From: Dastarcus helophoroides
Lineage: Eukaryota; Arthropoda; Insecta; Coleoptera; Bothrideridae
DNA length: 64,000 nt
Direction: 5' to 3'
NCBI GenBank assembly: GCA_028583605.1
Contig: CM053325.1
Location: 60,234,322-60,298,321, forward strand
The notes below the pieces were generated by a model. It did not search any database. It was not told the origin of the DNA and saw only the letters and a program-made list of their open reading frames with translations. Below, in pieces: positions 48,576 to 59,074 of the stretch. Numbering within the stretch: position 1 is the first letter of the stretch; every line of letters begins with the position of its first letter. The position numbers and the translations under genes were made by a program.

Positions 48576-51500
48576 TCATTCATTCAGCCACCCAACCTTG
48601 TTGAGAAACTGAAGAACGTCCCTTGGATGCGTCTCTCTCAAACTGGCCACACTAGGCCAGAAGTCCCCCAGCGTGGATCCTCTGATTGATGCTAGTGCCG
48701 GGCAGTGACACATGACGTGCTCGACACTCTCGTCTTCTTCTAAGCACTCTCTGCAGCTCGGGTCGTTTATGATTCCCATTCTGTGGAGGTGTTTGTTTAA
48801 TCGACAGTGACCTGTCCATATCCCTACAAGTTTCCTGAGATTATTCCTTGAGAGTTGTAGGCATAGTTTTGCCCTTTCCCTGCACGGGATTCTAATGAAT
48901 GCGTGAGTTTGTCGGCATGTTGTTATTGATGCCCATAAGGCTTCGTGTTTACGATAAGTTTCTTCGTTAAGTAGGGATCTTACGGTTGATCTTCCCAGGG
49001 GAAGGGTTGGTTCTGGTCCAACGAATTGTCCCTCCGAACCCTTCCTCGCCAGTTTGTCGGCGCGTTCGTTTCCCTCTTTCCCAGAATGTCCTTTGATCCA
49101 TATTAGATCAATTGCATTCTCTTGTGATAGACGTTCTAGAGCTAGGTGGCAATTCCATACCAGCATTGAGTTTGTTTTCACATTCCTCAGGGCCTTAAGG
49201 GCTGCCTGGCTGTCTGTCTTTATTTGGATATATTTTCCTGTAATGTTCAGTTGCGTCATTTGTTCGGCGCTATATAAAATTCCCAACATCTCCGCTTGAA
49301 AGATTGTTGAGTATTTATCTAGCTTAATACTTACATTTAGGTTCAGGTCTTCCGAGAAGATTCCTGTTCCAGTGCCCGTATTTGTTTTCGATCCATCCGT
49401 GTATATACTTACGTCTGGTATCCTTGCTTGTACTTCATCCATTTTTATACGGTAGGATTTTGTGAAGTTATATTTCACCGGTAGATGGTCCATCGGCGCA
49501 TCCAGAATAGATACCTTTTGGAGCGCCTCCTCCATTATGCGCCGGTGACCCACCATTTTACCTACCGTATTCCACATTCCTCCTGCTCGCAAACGGAGAG
49601 CAGAAGCCTGTGCCGCCCCCTCAAGAAATATGTCGAGAGGTGGCAGGCACAAGATCGCCTCCATTGCTGCTGTTGAAGTGGATTTCATTGCTCCTATCAC
49701 TGCCAGACACGCTAGTCTCTGGATGTGATTTAGCTTTTGTTTTATAGTGGTGCACTTTGTCTTTGGCCACCAAACTATAACTCCGTAGCTTACAATTGGT
49801 CTGATGACTGCCGTGTATAGCCAAAAGGTCATCTTAGGGGATAACCCCCAAGACCTCCCGATGGCCCCACGACATTGCCAGAAGATCTTGTAAGCTTTGT
49901 TTAATTTATTTTCAATGTGGTACTTCCAGCTCAGTTTGCTGTCAAGTTCAATACAAAGGTATTTTACTCGATTTGACAACCCGAGTTGGGTTCCCATGAG
50001 TTTGGGAAATTTTAGTCGCGCTAATTTCCTTTTATTTGTGAAAAGGACCATTTCCGTCTTTGCAGGATTTGCTGCTAGGGAATGTTCTTTGCACCATTTC
50101 TCGACTATATATAAGGCGTGTTGCATTAACTCGAAGAGTGCTCCCTCGTGTTTACCTGAAAGCAGAATGGTTATATCATCTGCGTAGCCAATTGTATAGA
50201 GACCCCGATCATTGAGTTTTCGGATAAGGTCATCCGCTATGATTAACCATATAAGGGGGGATAATACACCCCCTTGCGGACATCCCTTACTTACGATTCC
50301 TCTGACCGTATAGTCTCCTACTGTAACTTGTATTGCTCGCCACTCAAGTATATGTCGTATGAGTTCCCGCAAGGCGGGTTCAATACCACTACGCTCAAGC
50401 GCCGAAGAAATGCTACTGAAATTAGGTCTATCAAAAGCACCTTCTATGCCCAGAAATACATCTAGGGTGTGTTCTTTTACTTCTAGCGATCTCTCGATCC
50501 TGCTAACTACTGAGTGTAGCGCAGTTTCGGTAGATCTGCCGGAAGTAAAAGCATGTTGATTTGAATGTAAGGGGTAGTGTATATCGAGGCTATCCCTTAT
50601 ATGTCTGTCGCACAACCTCTCCAACGTCTTCAGCAGGAAAGACGTTAGGCTGATTGGGCGACATGATTTAGCTTCACCTTGAGGTTTACCCGGTTTTAGA
50701 ATAAAAATTACTTTGACTTCCCTCCATTCTCGGGGTATGTATTTAAAGGCAATACACGCCCTGAAAATTTGCACCAGGTATTTTTGTATCCACACCATTC
50801 CCCACTGAAGCAGGGCAGGGTAGATACCGTCCAACCCGGGCGATTTGAAGGGAGCAAACGATTGTACGGCCCAGTTTACTTTTGTGTCAGTTACTATCTG
50901 AACAGCCAGCTCCCAATCCCTATTTCTAGGGTGAGAGGCTGAGTGCCCTTGCCACTTATGGCCTGGTATAACACGGCATCCTGGAAAGTGCGTGTTTAAG
51001 AGCTCTGAAGCTGTTTGTGCGGGTGTACTGGTATATGTACCGTCGGCCCGCTTTATCATGCTTACCTGTTGGTTTGGATCTTTCGAGAGTATCTTTTTCA
51101 GTCGGGAAACCGATGTAGTAGACTCTACGTCACTACAGAATTCTCTCCACTTTTCCCTTTGTCTCTTGCGAATAAGTTTCTTGTATTGTTTCCGGTGGTT
51201 GTGGTAAGCCTCCCAGTCACATACCAGTTTTGTCTTCTTCGCTTTATTGAAGAGCTTGTTTGCCTGAGGTCTAAGTTTTTCGAGTTGCTCGTTCCACCAA
51301 GGGGTTGCCCGGGTTTCTCGAAGCTCAGTTCTCATTGGGCAAGCCTTCTCATATGCTGTAATGATATTTTTTCACACTAAAGTGACGTATTTTTCGACCA
51401 GTTCAACTGTCCCGATTCTCTGTGGGGTTTCTACAGTCCCTAGGAGCCTTTCCAGATGGGTATTATAGTCCTCCCTGTTGGTGCTTCTGGGATTCCTGTA

Positions 51501-52203
51501 CGGTTTGGGTTCCAACCTACAACATAAAATATTGAATTTTATACATTGATGGTTAGACATTGTTGCATCCTTAGATACATGCCAGCCATTTATAATTTTG
51601 GTAATACTCATAGACGCCAGGGTGATGTCGATAACACTCTGGCCTCTGGAGGTAGCAAAGGTAGCTTCACTGCCTCTATTGAGTATATCTAATTTGGTAC
51701 TACTTAAGTATTGTAGTAAAGATATACCTCGAGGGTTGTTTGTTTCGCTCCCCCAAGCTGTATGGTGGGCGTTTGTGTCACATCCAATTATAAGATCTAC
51801 ATTACCTGCCTCACAAAAGTCGATCAGTCCTGCCATTTCCTCGGAGGGTGGTGGTCCTTTCGAATCTATTGGTAGGTAGGTCGATAGTATTACAAGTGAT
51901 ATTTTTCCTTCTCGACGCGCAAGTTCCACTCGGAGAGCTGTTTGATCTCCAGAGCAGAATTGGGGTAGGATATTCGCTTGCAGTAGTTTCGGGACATATA
52001 TGACAGCTCTTGGCTTGTCCCCATTTTTGAGGTAGAAAACTGTTCCACTTAATTTGCCTAAACCGCAGACTATATATCCACGGTTCTTGTATAAGGGCTA
52101 TAATTTCCCCATGTCTGTCGAGAAAACCACATAGGTTAGCAATCGCCGCTCGACAGTGTTGGAAGTTTATTTGTATAAAGCCTATACCATTCCCAGAAGC
52201 CAT
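48576..52203 (-). pseudogene. LINE ORF2: AP-like endonuclease, reverse transcriptase, RNase H; one frameshift, one stop
   Basis: ATG at 52203 opens the endonuclease, with QINFQHCRAA and IQEPWIY motifs. The frame shifts at about 52068, just after that motif. The endonuclease then continues at 51374-52060 with GCDTNAHH and SVIDITLAS. TGA at 51372-51374 interrupts the same frame that then runs uninterrupted from 51371 to 48576. The 919-codon part holds RT, with PFKSPGLDGI, GCPQGGVLSP and the catalytic YADD at 50175-50186 (residues 384-387). RNase H follows, with the acidic set YTDGS (D at ~647), AEMLG, TDSQAA and ERADKLA. A C-terminal CRECLEEDESVEHVMCHC motif ends it. RT and RNase H residues look intact. 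The encoded enzyme would nick the target and copy the element RNA into it. Confidence 0.88.
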
Positions 52204-52280
52204 GGCTACCAGAACGGCATAGACATTTAGTTCTTGTCCCCCCAGTTTTAAGAAACGAAACGCCCGGTTTCCCGGGTGTT

Positions 52281-52850
52281 CTAGTTTCCTAAAGCTGGGG
52301 GTGACTGTGTTATCTCCGTCCCTAGGTCGGGGGGTAACGGCTCCTCTACCTTCATAGAGGACGGAGCCCCCTCCTCCCGACTCAGCGACGAGGATGAGTA
52401 GTGAAGTTTTGCCCTTAGGGAAGAGAAGAGGTGACTTACCCTTCCCTGGCGTTCTTCTAAAATTTTCCGGGTGCTTTCCCCAACTCCAAAAACAAGGATG
52501 GTACCCTTAGGCTCCTCCTTGCTGGCGCTGTGGAAAACAACCCAGTCGTCTACCTTGGCCCAGGGATTTTGAGCTGTCAGTCGGCCCAGGATGACCTGCG
52601 GGTCCTCGGTTAATTCGGGAACTCACAAGGTGGCCTTCGTCAAATTAGGCAGCTGATCCACTGGGAGAAGGTCAAGATTTGCACCCTCCCATAAAGGGGG
52701 GAGCCCCCTAACTGTAGTCCCTAGCCAAGCTAGGGAGTGTTCGTTGTCGCAGGAAAATTTAATTATTTCCTGCGAGTAAATGCAGTTCTGGAACGTAGGA
52801 GGGTTCGCCGGGTGCCCTTTTTTTGTAAATGCCAAATAGATACGTTTGCT
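52281..52850 (-). pseudogene. LINE ORF1 C-terminal fragment with one in-frame stop
   Basis: One minus-strand frame runs from about 52850 to TAG 52281-52283 and ends 77 bp before the ORF2 ATG. TGA at 52623-52625 interrupts it. The C-terminal half reads like the conserved tail of ORF1 proteins in this group, with WAKVDDWVVFH followed by GTILVFGVGE. The N-terminal part, including any zinc knuckles, is missing because the element is 5'-truncated. ORF1 proteins bind the element RNA. Confidence 0.65.
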
Positions 52851-53134
52851 TTGGAGATTTGACGGTTCGGTCGGTTAGATCTTTTAATGATATTTTCCTA
52901 CAATTCTTTTGTGAAAAGTAGATAACTTAATGTACAACAATTTGTTTTATTTGTTGACAGCGCGTGCAATCTGCATGCATATAAATTTTGACAGTTCTTT
53001 TCACCCTTTGATGAGATAAATTATATAAATTTTAAGGTTGTTTGTTGTATAGTTTTGGTCAGTTTAATTAATTTGGGAAAATCTCATTTTTGTAAATAAT
53101 TAATACACTTTTTAATTCTGCGATTTTGTTTCAG

Positions 53135-53215
53135 AAAAGCTCTACAGTCGAATAGAAAAACAAAGATACGATGGATGGTTCAATAACCTAGCACATCCTG
53201 AATGGGGCTCAGTAG
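53135..53215 (+). CDS. Duox: Duox (dual oxidase), exon in the N-terminal peroxidase-homology region
   Basis: An 81-bp exon bordered by TTGTTTCAG (acceptor, ends 53134) and GTGAGT (donor, from 53216). The first two bases complete a codon; the rest reads KLYSRIEKQRYDGWFNNLAH, then PEWGSV, and ends in phase 1. The RYDGW..NLAHP.WG motif marks the start of the peroxidase-homology domain in animal dual oxidases. The next exon (61876) begins with the two bases that complete an Asp codon, as expected for this family. Duox is a membrane NADPH oxidase that produces hydrogen peroxide, used in insects for gut immunity and cuticle or eggshell cross-linking. The preceding exon with the signal peptide was not found in the window. 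Confidence 0.92.
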
Positions 53216-53450
53216 GTGAGTTTTCCCTTATGAATCGAAGTGAAATATTTTTTTACTGTTTAATCTTGTGTCTCCCCAAAATTGTAATTAAACGATTAAT
53301 TTGATGACCTTTATTAGTTCAGCCCAAGTAACTACCTAGAAAATTAAAATTAAATGAAAAAAAAAAACTGATCGCTTATTTTTGACCAAACTCTCTGTGA
53401 GGATCGTTCAATAAGTTCTTAGAAAAACATTTTTTTTGGGTAATTTTTTT

Positions 53451-53745
53451 TTACTTCACAACATAATGTCCTTTCAGCACTCTATAATTATCTAAACGTT
53501 TTTCCTAATTTTTACACTGTCCGAAAGGTAGGATTTTGGAAGTCCTTCAAAATAATCATTCGTTTGCGCAATGATGTCCTCGCTAGAATTGAACCATCGT
53601 CCGGTAAGCCATTTTTTCAAATTTGAAAACAGGAAAAACTCACTTGGTGCCAAATCTGGTGGATGTTGCAAAAATTCGAAACATCACAGGTATTGTCAAC
53701 ATGCGCATTATCCTGATGCAAGAGGACTTATTTCCTTATCAAATA
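53451..53745 (-). pseudogene. mariner transposase C-terminal fragment
   Basis: On the minus strand the segment reads LHQDNAHVDNT (the region of the second catalytic Asp), then after a frameshift and short deletion HPPDLAPSEFFLFSNLKKWL. A C-terminal tail follows, with YRVLKGHYVVK and TAA at 53451-53453, reached after another frameshift near 53497. The order and motifs are those of mariner transposases, but at least ten residues between the catalytic acids are missing. It is a dead remnant in the Duox intron, antisense to the gene. Plus-strand frames here (53571-53762, 53623-53910) are shadows. Confidence 0.75.
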
Positions 53746-53905
53746 TGGACGTTTTTCTTTGATTTTCTCGCCCAACCACAGGCATATTATGCATCGATAG
53801 TAATGGCAAATAGTTTGAAAAGGAAGAAATATATAAAATATTGTTTTTTATTAAGGCTATATGCAGCTCTCGTGTTTAGAATGCAAAAATATTTATCAAA
53901 TATAG

Positions 53906-54261
53906 TGTAACAAAATGTATTGTATTGTATTGTAGAATTTAGTACGTAAAAAAATTTTCTAGAAAGATCTGACAAGGGAAAGCGGCCGCGATAAGGAAGC
54001 AAACGACAGATGAGTGTTCCTAGTTCCTAGATATCTACCGAAAACTTCTAGAACCCTAACCAGAGATCTATATAAAGGGGGTCCGCTTGACTTTCCCTCA
54101 GTTAGAGTCAGTTAGTCAGTGTAGTTAATTAGTGAATTAGTAGTCAGAAGTCAATAAGTGAGTTAATTATTCAGTTGTGGTGTTCCGAGTTAAGTTTAGA
54201 AATAAAGTGGGTATTATTCAGCAAGTGTTAATAATCATTTCGAACCGATAAGCCCGTAACA
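53906..54261 (+). repeat. gypsy 5' LTR
   Basis: 356 bp, TGTAACAAAATG ... CCCGTAACA. A TATA box (TATATAAAG, 54069-54077) and the tandem GTTAGAGTCAGTTAGTCAGT just after it suggest a promoter and transcription start. The ATTGTATTG repeat near its left end is absent from the 3' LTR. The block at about 54006-54050 differs completely from the 3' LTR, although sequence on both sides matches well. Confidence 0.93.
54069..54077 (+). promoter_or_regulatory. LTR TATA box
   Basis: TATATAAAG within the 5' LTR, also present in the 3' LTR at about 58878-58886. The downstream TTTCCCTCAGTTAGAGTCAG is a plausible start region. This is inference from position and motif only. Confidence 0.5.
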
Positions 54262-54433
54262 TCTAGTGTCAGAATTGTATTGTGCTTCCATTACTCGGTA
54301 AAATTCACCCAGTGATCCCGCAGTTGGCTTTATCTCGGACGTTTTAAGCTGTTAAATAGTTATACGGAGCGCGTCAAGTAAAATTTTGAACATTCTGTAA
54401 CGCTTTATGGAAACGAGATTAAAATCGGTCAAA

Positions 54434-55821
54434 ATGGAACAGTTGCAAGCGTTATTAGCAATTTTTAAAGATCAAGCAGAACAAAGACGACAAGGCAAAG
54501 AACAGGAGGAAGAACGAAGACGACAAGAAAAAGAACAGGAGAAAGAATAAAGACGACAAGATGAAGAACGAAGACGATAAGAAAAAGAACAAGATGAAGA
54601 ACGAAAACGACAAGAAAAAGAACAAGATGAAGAACGAAGATGACAAGAAGAATAGAGAAGGAATGCAGAAAAACAAGAATTGCATAGTTTATTAGCAAAT
54701 ATAACTGAAAAAATGGGACAAGACGTTGCAAAAATGAGGGAAGAAGTGAAAGAACAAATTACAGGAATGAGAGAAGAAATGCAAGAAGAGATTGGCGAAG
54801 TCAAAGGAGAAATTGCGGTAATGAAAAGAGAGATGGGCGATGTCAGAGAAGAAATGGGCGATGTTAAAGAAGAATTCAATAACAAACTTCTTGATTTGGA
54901 CAAAGTAACACAAAAAAAAGATCAGCAACATCGAAAAGGCCATGAAGAAGTTGTTAAGTGGCCAACTACACAATATGAATTTGAAAATGTACCCACTATT
55001 TCTTCCCAAAAAGTGAAACCTCCGACCTATGATGGGAAAACATCCTTCCAAACCTACAGAAAACAGTTCGAAGCTGCTGCTAAGGCCAATCGGTGAACGG
55101 AGGAAGCAAAGGCAACCTCAATGGTGGTATCCCTGCGCGGAATGCTCTGGAATTACTCCGAACTCTATCTGATCAAGTACAAGCTAGCTATGAAGGTCTA
55201 GTTAGGGCTTTAGAACTGAAATTTGGATACCACCATTTGCAGCAAAATGTTCAGTCGCAGCTGTTAGTGAGAAGGCAGAAAAGTGACGAAACGCTGCAAG
55301 AATTCGAGGCTGACGTAAGAAGACTGGCGTATATCGCCTATTCAACAGCACCAACCGAGTTTCTGGAACTTCACGCAGTTAGAATCTTCATAGAAGGAAT
55401 AAGAGATCCGGAAGTCCAGAGAGTGATACGCTTATCAAACGTCCGAACATCAAGAGAGGCATTGATTAGAACTTTGGAGGTTGAAGATGCTTACAAAGTT
55501 TTAGAACCAGAGGCGTCACGGAGAATAAGGAAGGCCGACATCGAAGATGCGGCAAATGACCCTGCTCTTGCGAACATGAGCGCTAACATAAAGGAGATGA
55601 ACGCCAATATGAGTCCTAACACGAAGAAAGTGAAGGGAATGAACGCGAACATAAGGGCTAGCCTAAAGAAAATGGACGCAAACATCAAAGAACTGGTAGG
55701 AACTCTTAAAGGCAGATCCAACAGAAGCACATGTTGCAACTGTGGGAAACCGGGGCACTTCAAGAAGAACGACTGCAGGTCAGCCCCAAGAAGTCGACAA
55801 GTCCCACAGCAGGAAAACTAA
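54434..55821 (+). pseudogene. gypsy gag: coiled coil, capsid-like region, CCHC zinc knuckle; broken
   Basis: ATG 54434 opens a frame whose first ~80 codons are a charged E/R/Q-rich repeat resembling a coiled coil. Stops interrupt it at 54548, 54578, 54641 and 54653. The frame then continues from about 54656, with TGA at 55094 where Trp is likely, and a frameshift near 55130 moves it into 55140-55821. The capsid-like part includes a QKSDETLQEFEADVRRLAY motif. A repetitive N/A/M-rich stretch follows (about 55570-55690, ANIKEMNANMS). The C-terminal knuckle is CX2CX4HX5C (about 55732-55776), one residue longer than the usual CX2CX4HX4C. Gag proteins form the particle and bind RNA. Confidence 0.85.
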
Positions 55822-55830
55822 AATCAGCCA

Positions 55831-58678
55831 ATGAGAAGAGGCTGGTGTCGAGCAGAGTGCCCCAAAACTCTTTCCGTCAAACAGATAAAAAGGACCATGG
55901 AAAATTTGGTAGTGGAAGCCAGCGTAGATGGAAGGAATGTACAGGCAACAATGGACACAGGAACCATGGTTACTTTAACACGCAGGAACATTCTAAATTT
56001 ACAACCGAAAGTACTGTCGCAAAGAATGGCCCTCAGAATGGTTATGAGAGATACTGCGCCAATTATAGAAGAGGCAGACGTCATGATAGATCCGGGAAAA
56101 CTGCGGATTTTGCATCGGGTGTTGGTGGCAGATATCGAAGAAGAGGTGACTCTGTGGATGGACGTAATCAAGCAACACGTCTTTACTTTCGACCCAGCGC
56201 AGAACATTTTAAGGATCGGAACTGAAGAGCTTGTCCTGACAACACCAAAGGACAGCTACCCCTTGTCAAGGATTGATGACACAACAACCTTGTCTGGGTC
56301 CACCTGGTTTTCAACCTTGGACTTGAAAAATGGATATTGGCAAGTAAGCATAGACCTCGACGACAAAGAGAATACGGCCTTTTTATATGGAAGTGGATTA
56401 TATCAATTCACGGTTATGCCTTTTGGTCTATGCAACGCACCGACTACGTTGGAACGCCTAATGGAACTGGTACTTCGAGGAATGACTTGGAAAAACTGCT
56501 TGGTTTACTTAGATGACGTCATGGTGATGGGAAAAAGTTTTAAAGAACATATGGAAAATCTTCAAGAAGTCTTCGACAGATTAAAGCAAGCTAACTTAAA
56601 GCTAAATCCGAAGAAGTGCTCTTTGTTCCAAAGGAAAGTAGAATTCTTGGGCCACACTGTATCAGCCGCAGGAGTAGAAACAAATATCTACAAGACTCAA
56701 GAAATCCGTGACTGGCCAAGATCCAAGGATAAACATGAACTGAGGCGTTTCCTGAGGTTATGTACCTATTACAGAAGATTTGTGAAAGGTTTCGCCAATA
56801 TTGCTGCGCCACTACATCGACTAACGGAAAGAAGAACGCCGTATGTTTGGACTACCGATTGTGATACCGCTTTCCGAAAACTGCAGTCCGCCTTGTGCAC
56901 AAGCCCTATCTTGGCTTATCCTCAGCAAAATGGAAAGTTCGTGTTGGATACTGATGCCAACGACGTCGGCATTGGGGCTGTGCTATCCCAAGTTCAAGGC
57001 AGTGAAGGATCATCAAATATTACAGCAACATCCTGACGAAGCCGGAGAGAAATTATTGTACCACCAGCAAGGAACTTCTTGCGATAGCGAAGGCCATGGA
57101 ACACTTCCACAAGTATTTGTATGGGCAAGAATTCAGATCATTCGGCGCTTTTCTGGTTACTTCGAATGAAGAACGCAGAAGGGCAGACGGCTAAATGGTT
57201 AGAAAGGCTCCAACAATATCACTTTAAGGTGCATCATCGACCGGGACGACAGCAAAACAACGCTGACGCTTTGTCCAGACGATCTTATGGGGATTGCAAA
57301 CCCTGTAGACGAGTTGAGGGCCATGAGGACATGGTGGATATAAGGGTCACGTCTGTCCAGCCAGAAGACGGATGGACTGTTGAAGGTCTTCGGGAGCTAC
57401 AGAAGAGCGACGCAGATATCGGACCCATATTGGAATGAAAAGAAGTTGGAGATAGACCGGAATGACAAGAGGTTTCCGACAGAAATCCAGCTCTTAAGAA
57501 TTTGTTGGCCCAATGGAAATCCCTCCAGGTAGAGGACGGGGTGCTGAAAAGAGCATGGGAAAGCGCGGATGGAAAGTGCGTCAACTTGCAGTTGGTGGTG
57601 CCTCAGGAGAATATTCCACATGTCTTGTGGGAGGTGCACAATGGGACATCTGGTGGACATCTAGGGATGAATAAGACCCTGGAAAAGATTCGAAAACGGG
57701 TCTATTGGGTTAACTGCAGGGAGGACGTCAAGCGGTGATGTCGGAAATGTGTCACTTGCGCTGCATCCAAGGGTCCTCGTACAAGAACCAAAGGGCCCTG
57801 AAGCAGTATAAGGTGGTAGCTCCATTTGAAAGAATTGCAATCGATGTGGCAGGGCCATTCCCAACATCAGACCATGGGAACAAGTACATTCTGGTAGCCA
57901 TGGATTATTTCGGTAAATGGCTTGAAGCTTACGCCATGCCGAACCAGAAAGCTGCCACAGTCGCAAGGATTCTTGTGGACAACTTCATCTGTCGATTTGG
58001 TGTTCCCTTGGAACTACACTCGGACCAAGGAAGGAACTTCGAATCGGGGGTTTTTCAAGAGGTGTGTCCTCTTCTTGGAATAAAGAAAACTCGAACGACA
58101 CCTCTTCATCCATAGTCTGATGGAATGGTGGCACGATTTAACAGGACCTTGGAGAAACATCTTTCGAAGGTCGTTTCCGAGCATCAGACTGGGACCGACA
58201 TTTACCACTGTTTCTAATGGCCTATCGCGCGGCAACTCATGAAACTACAGATCATACTCCGGCAAAAGTGATCTTTGAGAGGGAACTGCGGCTTCCGTGT
58301 GACTTGGTGTTCGGATCACCAAGGGAGACCCCCAGGGAGACAATGGGTTTCGTAGATGACTTGAGGGAAGCGATATTGGAGACTCATGCCCTGGTGTGGA
58401 CGAAGACAAACTTGGCGACGGACCGGATGAAGACAAGATATGACGTGAATGCCAACCATGATGGTTTCAGTGAGGGCGAATTGGTATGGCTATACAACCC
58501 TCAACGAAGGAAAAGAGTTTCGCCGAAGTTTACGCCACCTTGGGAAGGGAAGTACAAAGTGCTGAAGAGGATCAACAACTTGGTATACAGAATCCAGCGT
58601 AGCCCCAGGACTAAGATGAAAGTGGTACACCTGAACAGACAGTGCAAGTATAGTGGCAAAGTGACTGATTGGAACTGA
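55831..58678 (+). pseudogene. gypsy pol: protease, reverse transcriptase, RNase H, integrase; many breaks
   Basis: Protease: DTG at 55954-55962. RT: the text jumps from the end of the protease region straight to KDSYPL at about 56245, so the linker and the N-terminal (fingers) part of RT are missing; STLDLKNGYWQV and the catalytic YLDD (56506-56517) remain. RNase H: begins at LDTDAN and breaks at about 57007 and 57133. Integrase: the zinc-binding HHCC is present (57620-57760) with TGA at 57736; there is a frameshift near 57785; the first two catalytic Asp are present (IDVAG, HSDQG). The third position reads DGMVARFN, Ala where this family has catalytic Glu. Further breaks are TGA 57436, TGA 57463, TAG 58113 and a frameshift near 58188. 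The C-terminal domain runs to TGA 58676. Confidence 0.88.
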
Positions 58679-58695
58679 TCGGAACGATCAGTCTT

Positions 58696-58708
58696 AAGGG
58701 GGAGGCAG
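58696..58708 (+). promoter_or_regulatory. polypurine tract
   Basis: AAGGGGGAGGCAG lies directly before the 3' LTR. In LTR retrotransposons such a tract primes plus-strand DNA synthesis. A clear tRNA primer-binding site after the 5' LTR was not recognised. Confidence 0.75.
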
Positions 58709-59070
58709 TGTAACGAAATGTAAATTGTAGAATTTAGTACGTAAGAAAGTTTTCTAGAAAGATCTGAACAGGGAACGCGGCCGCGATAAGAAAGCAAACG
58801 ACAGATAAACGTTTCAGAAATTTCGGCAAACGATAAGCCTTATCTGCCCAAAACTTTTGGAACCCGAACCAGAGATCTATATAAAGGGGGTCCGGCTGGC
58901 TTTCCCTCAGTTAGAGTCAGTTATTCAGTGTAGTTAATTAGTGAGTTAGTGGTGAGAAGTCAATAAGTGAGTTAATTATTCAGTTGTGGTGTTCCGGGTT
59001 AAGTTTAGAAATAAAGTGGGTATTATTCAGCAAGTGTTAATAATCATTTCGAACCGATAAGCCCGTAACA
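58709..59070 (+). repeat. gypsy 3' LTR
   Basis: 362 bp, TGTAACGAAATG ... CCCGTAACA. In the block where the 5' LTR differs, this copy has the GATAAGCCTTATC segment also found in the solo LTR at 6436-6811. It therefore carries the more typical family form. Confidence 0.93.
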
Positions 59071-59074
59071 ATAG

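Larger units (their letters stand above)
48470..52858 (-). mobile_element. non-LTR retrotransposon (I/LOA-type group), 5'-truncated and decayed
   Basis: On the minus strand it holds the end of ORF1 (52281-52850) and a long ORF2 (48576-52203) with endonuclease, reverse transcriptase, RNase H and a C-terminal cysteine/histidine motif. An RNase H after RT points to the I/LOA group rather than Jockey, R1 or CR1; the clade needs a tree. The 3' border is near the short tandem TTCTGGATTCTGGATT (48472-48487), a possible microsatellite tail. The 5' border is near 52855. It lies antisense to the Duox gene, just upstream of its first visible exon. Confidence 0.85.
53906..59070 (+). mobile_element. full-length but defective Ty3/gypsy LTR retrotransposon in a Duox intron
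   Basis: It is bounded by two LTRs (53906-54261 and 58709-59070) that start TGTAAC and end GTAACA. The 4-bp duplication ATAG flanks it (53902-53905 and 59071-59074). Gag, protease, RT, RNase H and integrase occur in that order; no env-like frame was found. A polypurine tract lies directly before the 3' LTR. Multiple stops, at least five frameshifts, a deletion between protease and RT, and loss of the integrase catalytic Glu make it non-functional. It lies in the same orientation as Duox. The total length is 5165 bp. Confidence 0.94.

Noticed and set aside
53571..53910. Plus-strand frames upstream of the gypsy element as a host exon
   Set aside because: The segment is the reverse strand of a mariner transposase fragment with recognisable motifs.
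54262..54290. tRNA primer-binding site after the gypsy 5' LTR
   Set aside because: No TGG-starting complement to a tRNA 3' end was recognised directly after the LTR.
54455..55051. Minus-strand open frames opposite gag
   Set aside because: Shadows of the E/R/Q-rich coiled-coil repeat; hydrophobic low-complexity translations without family features.
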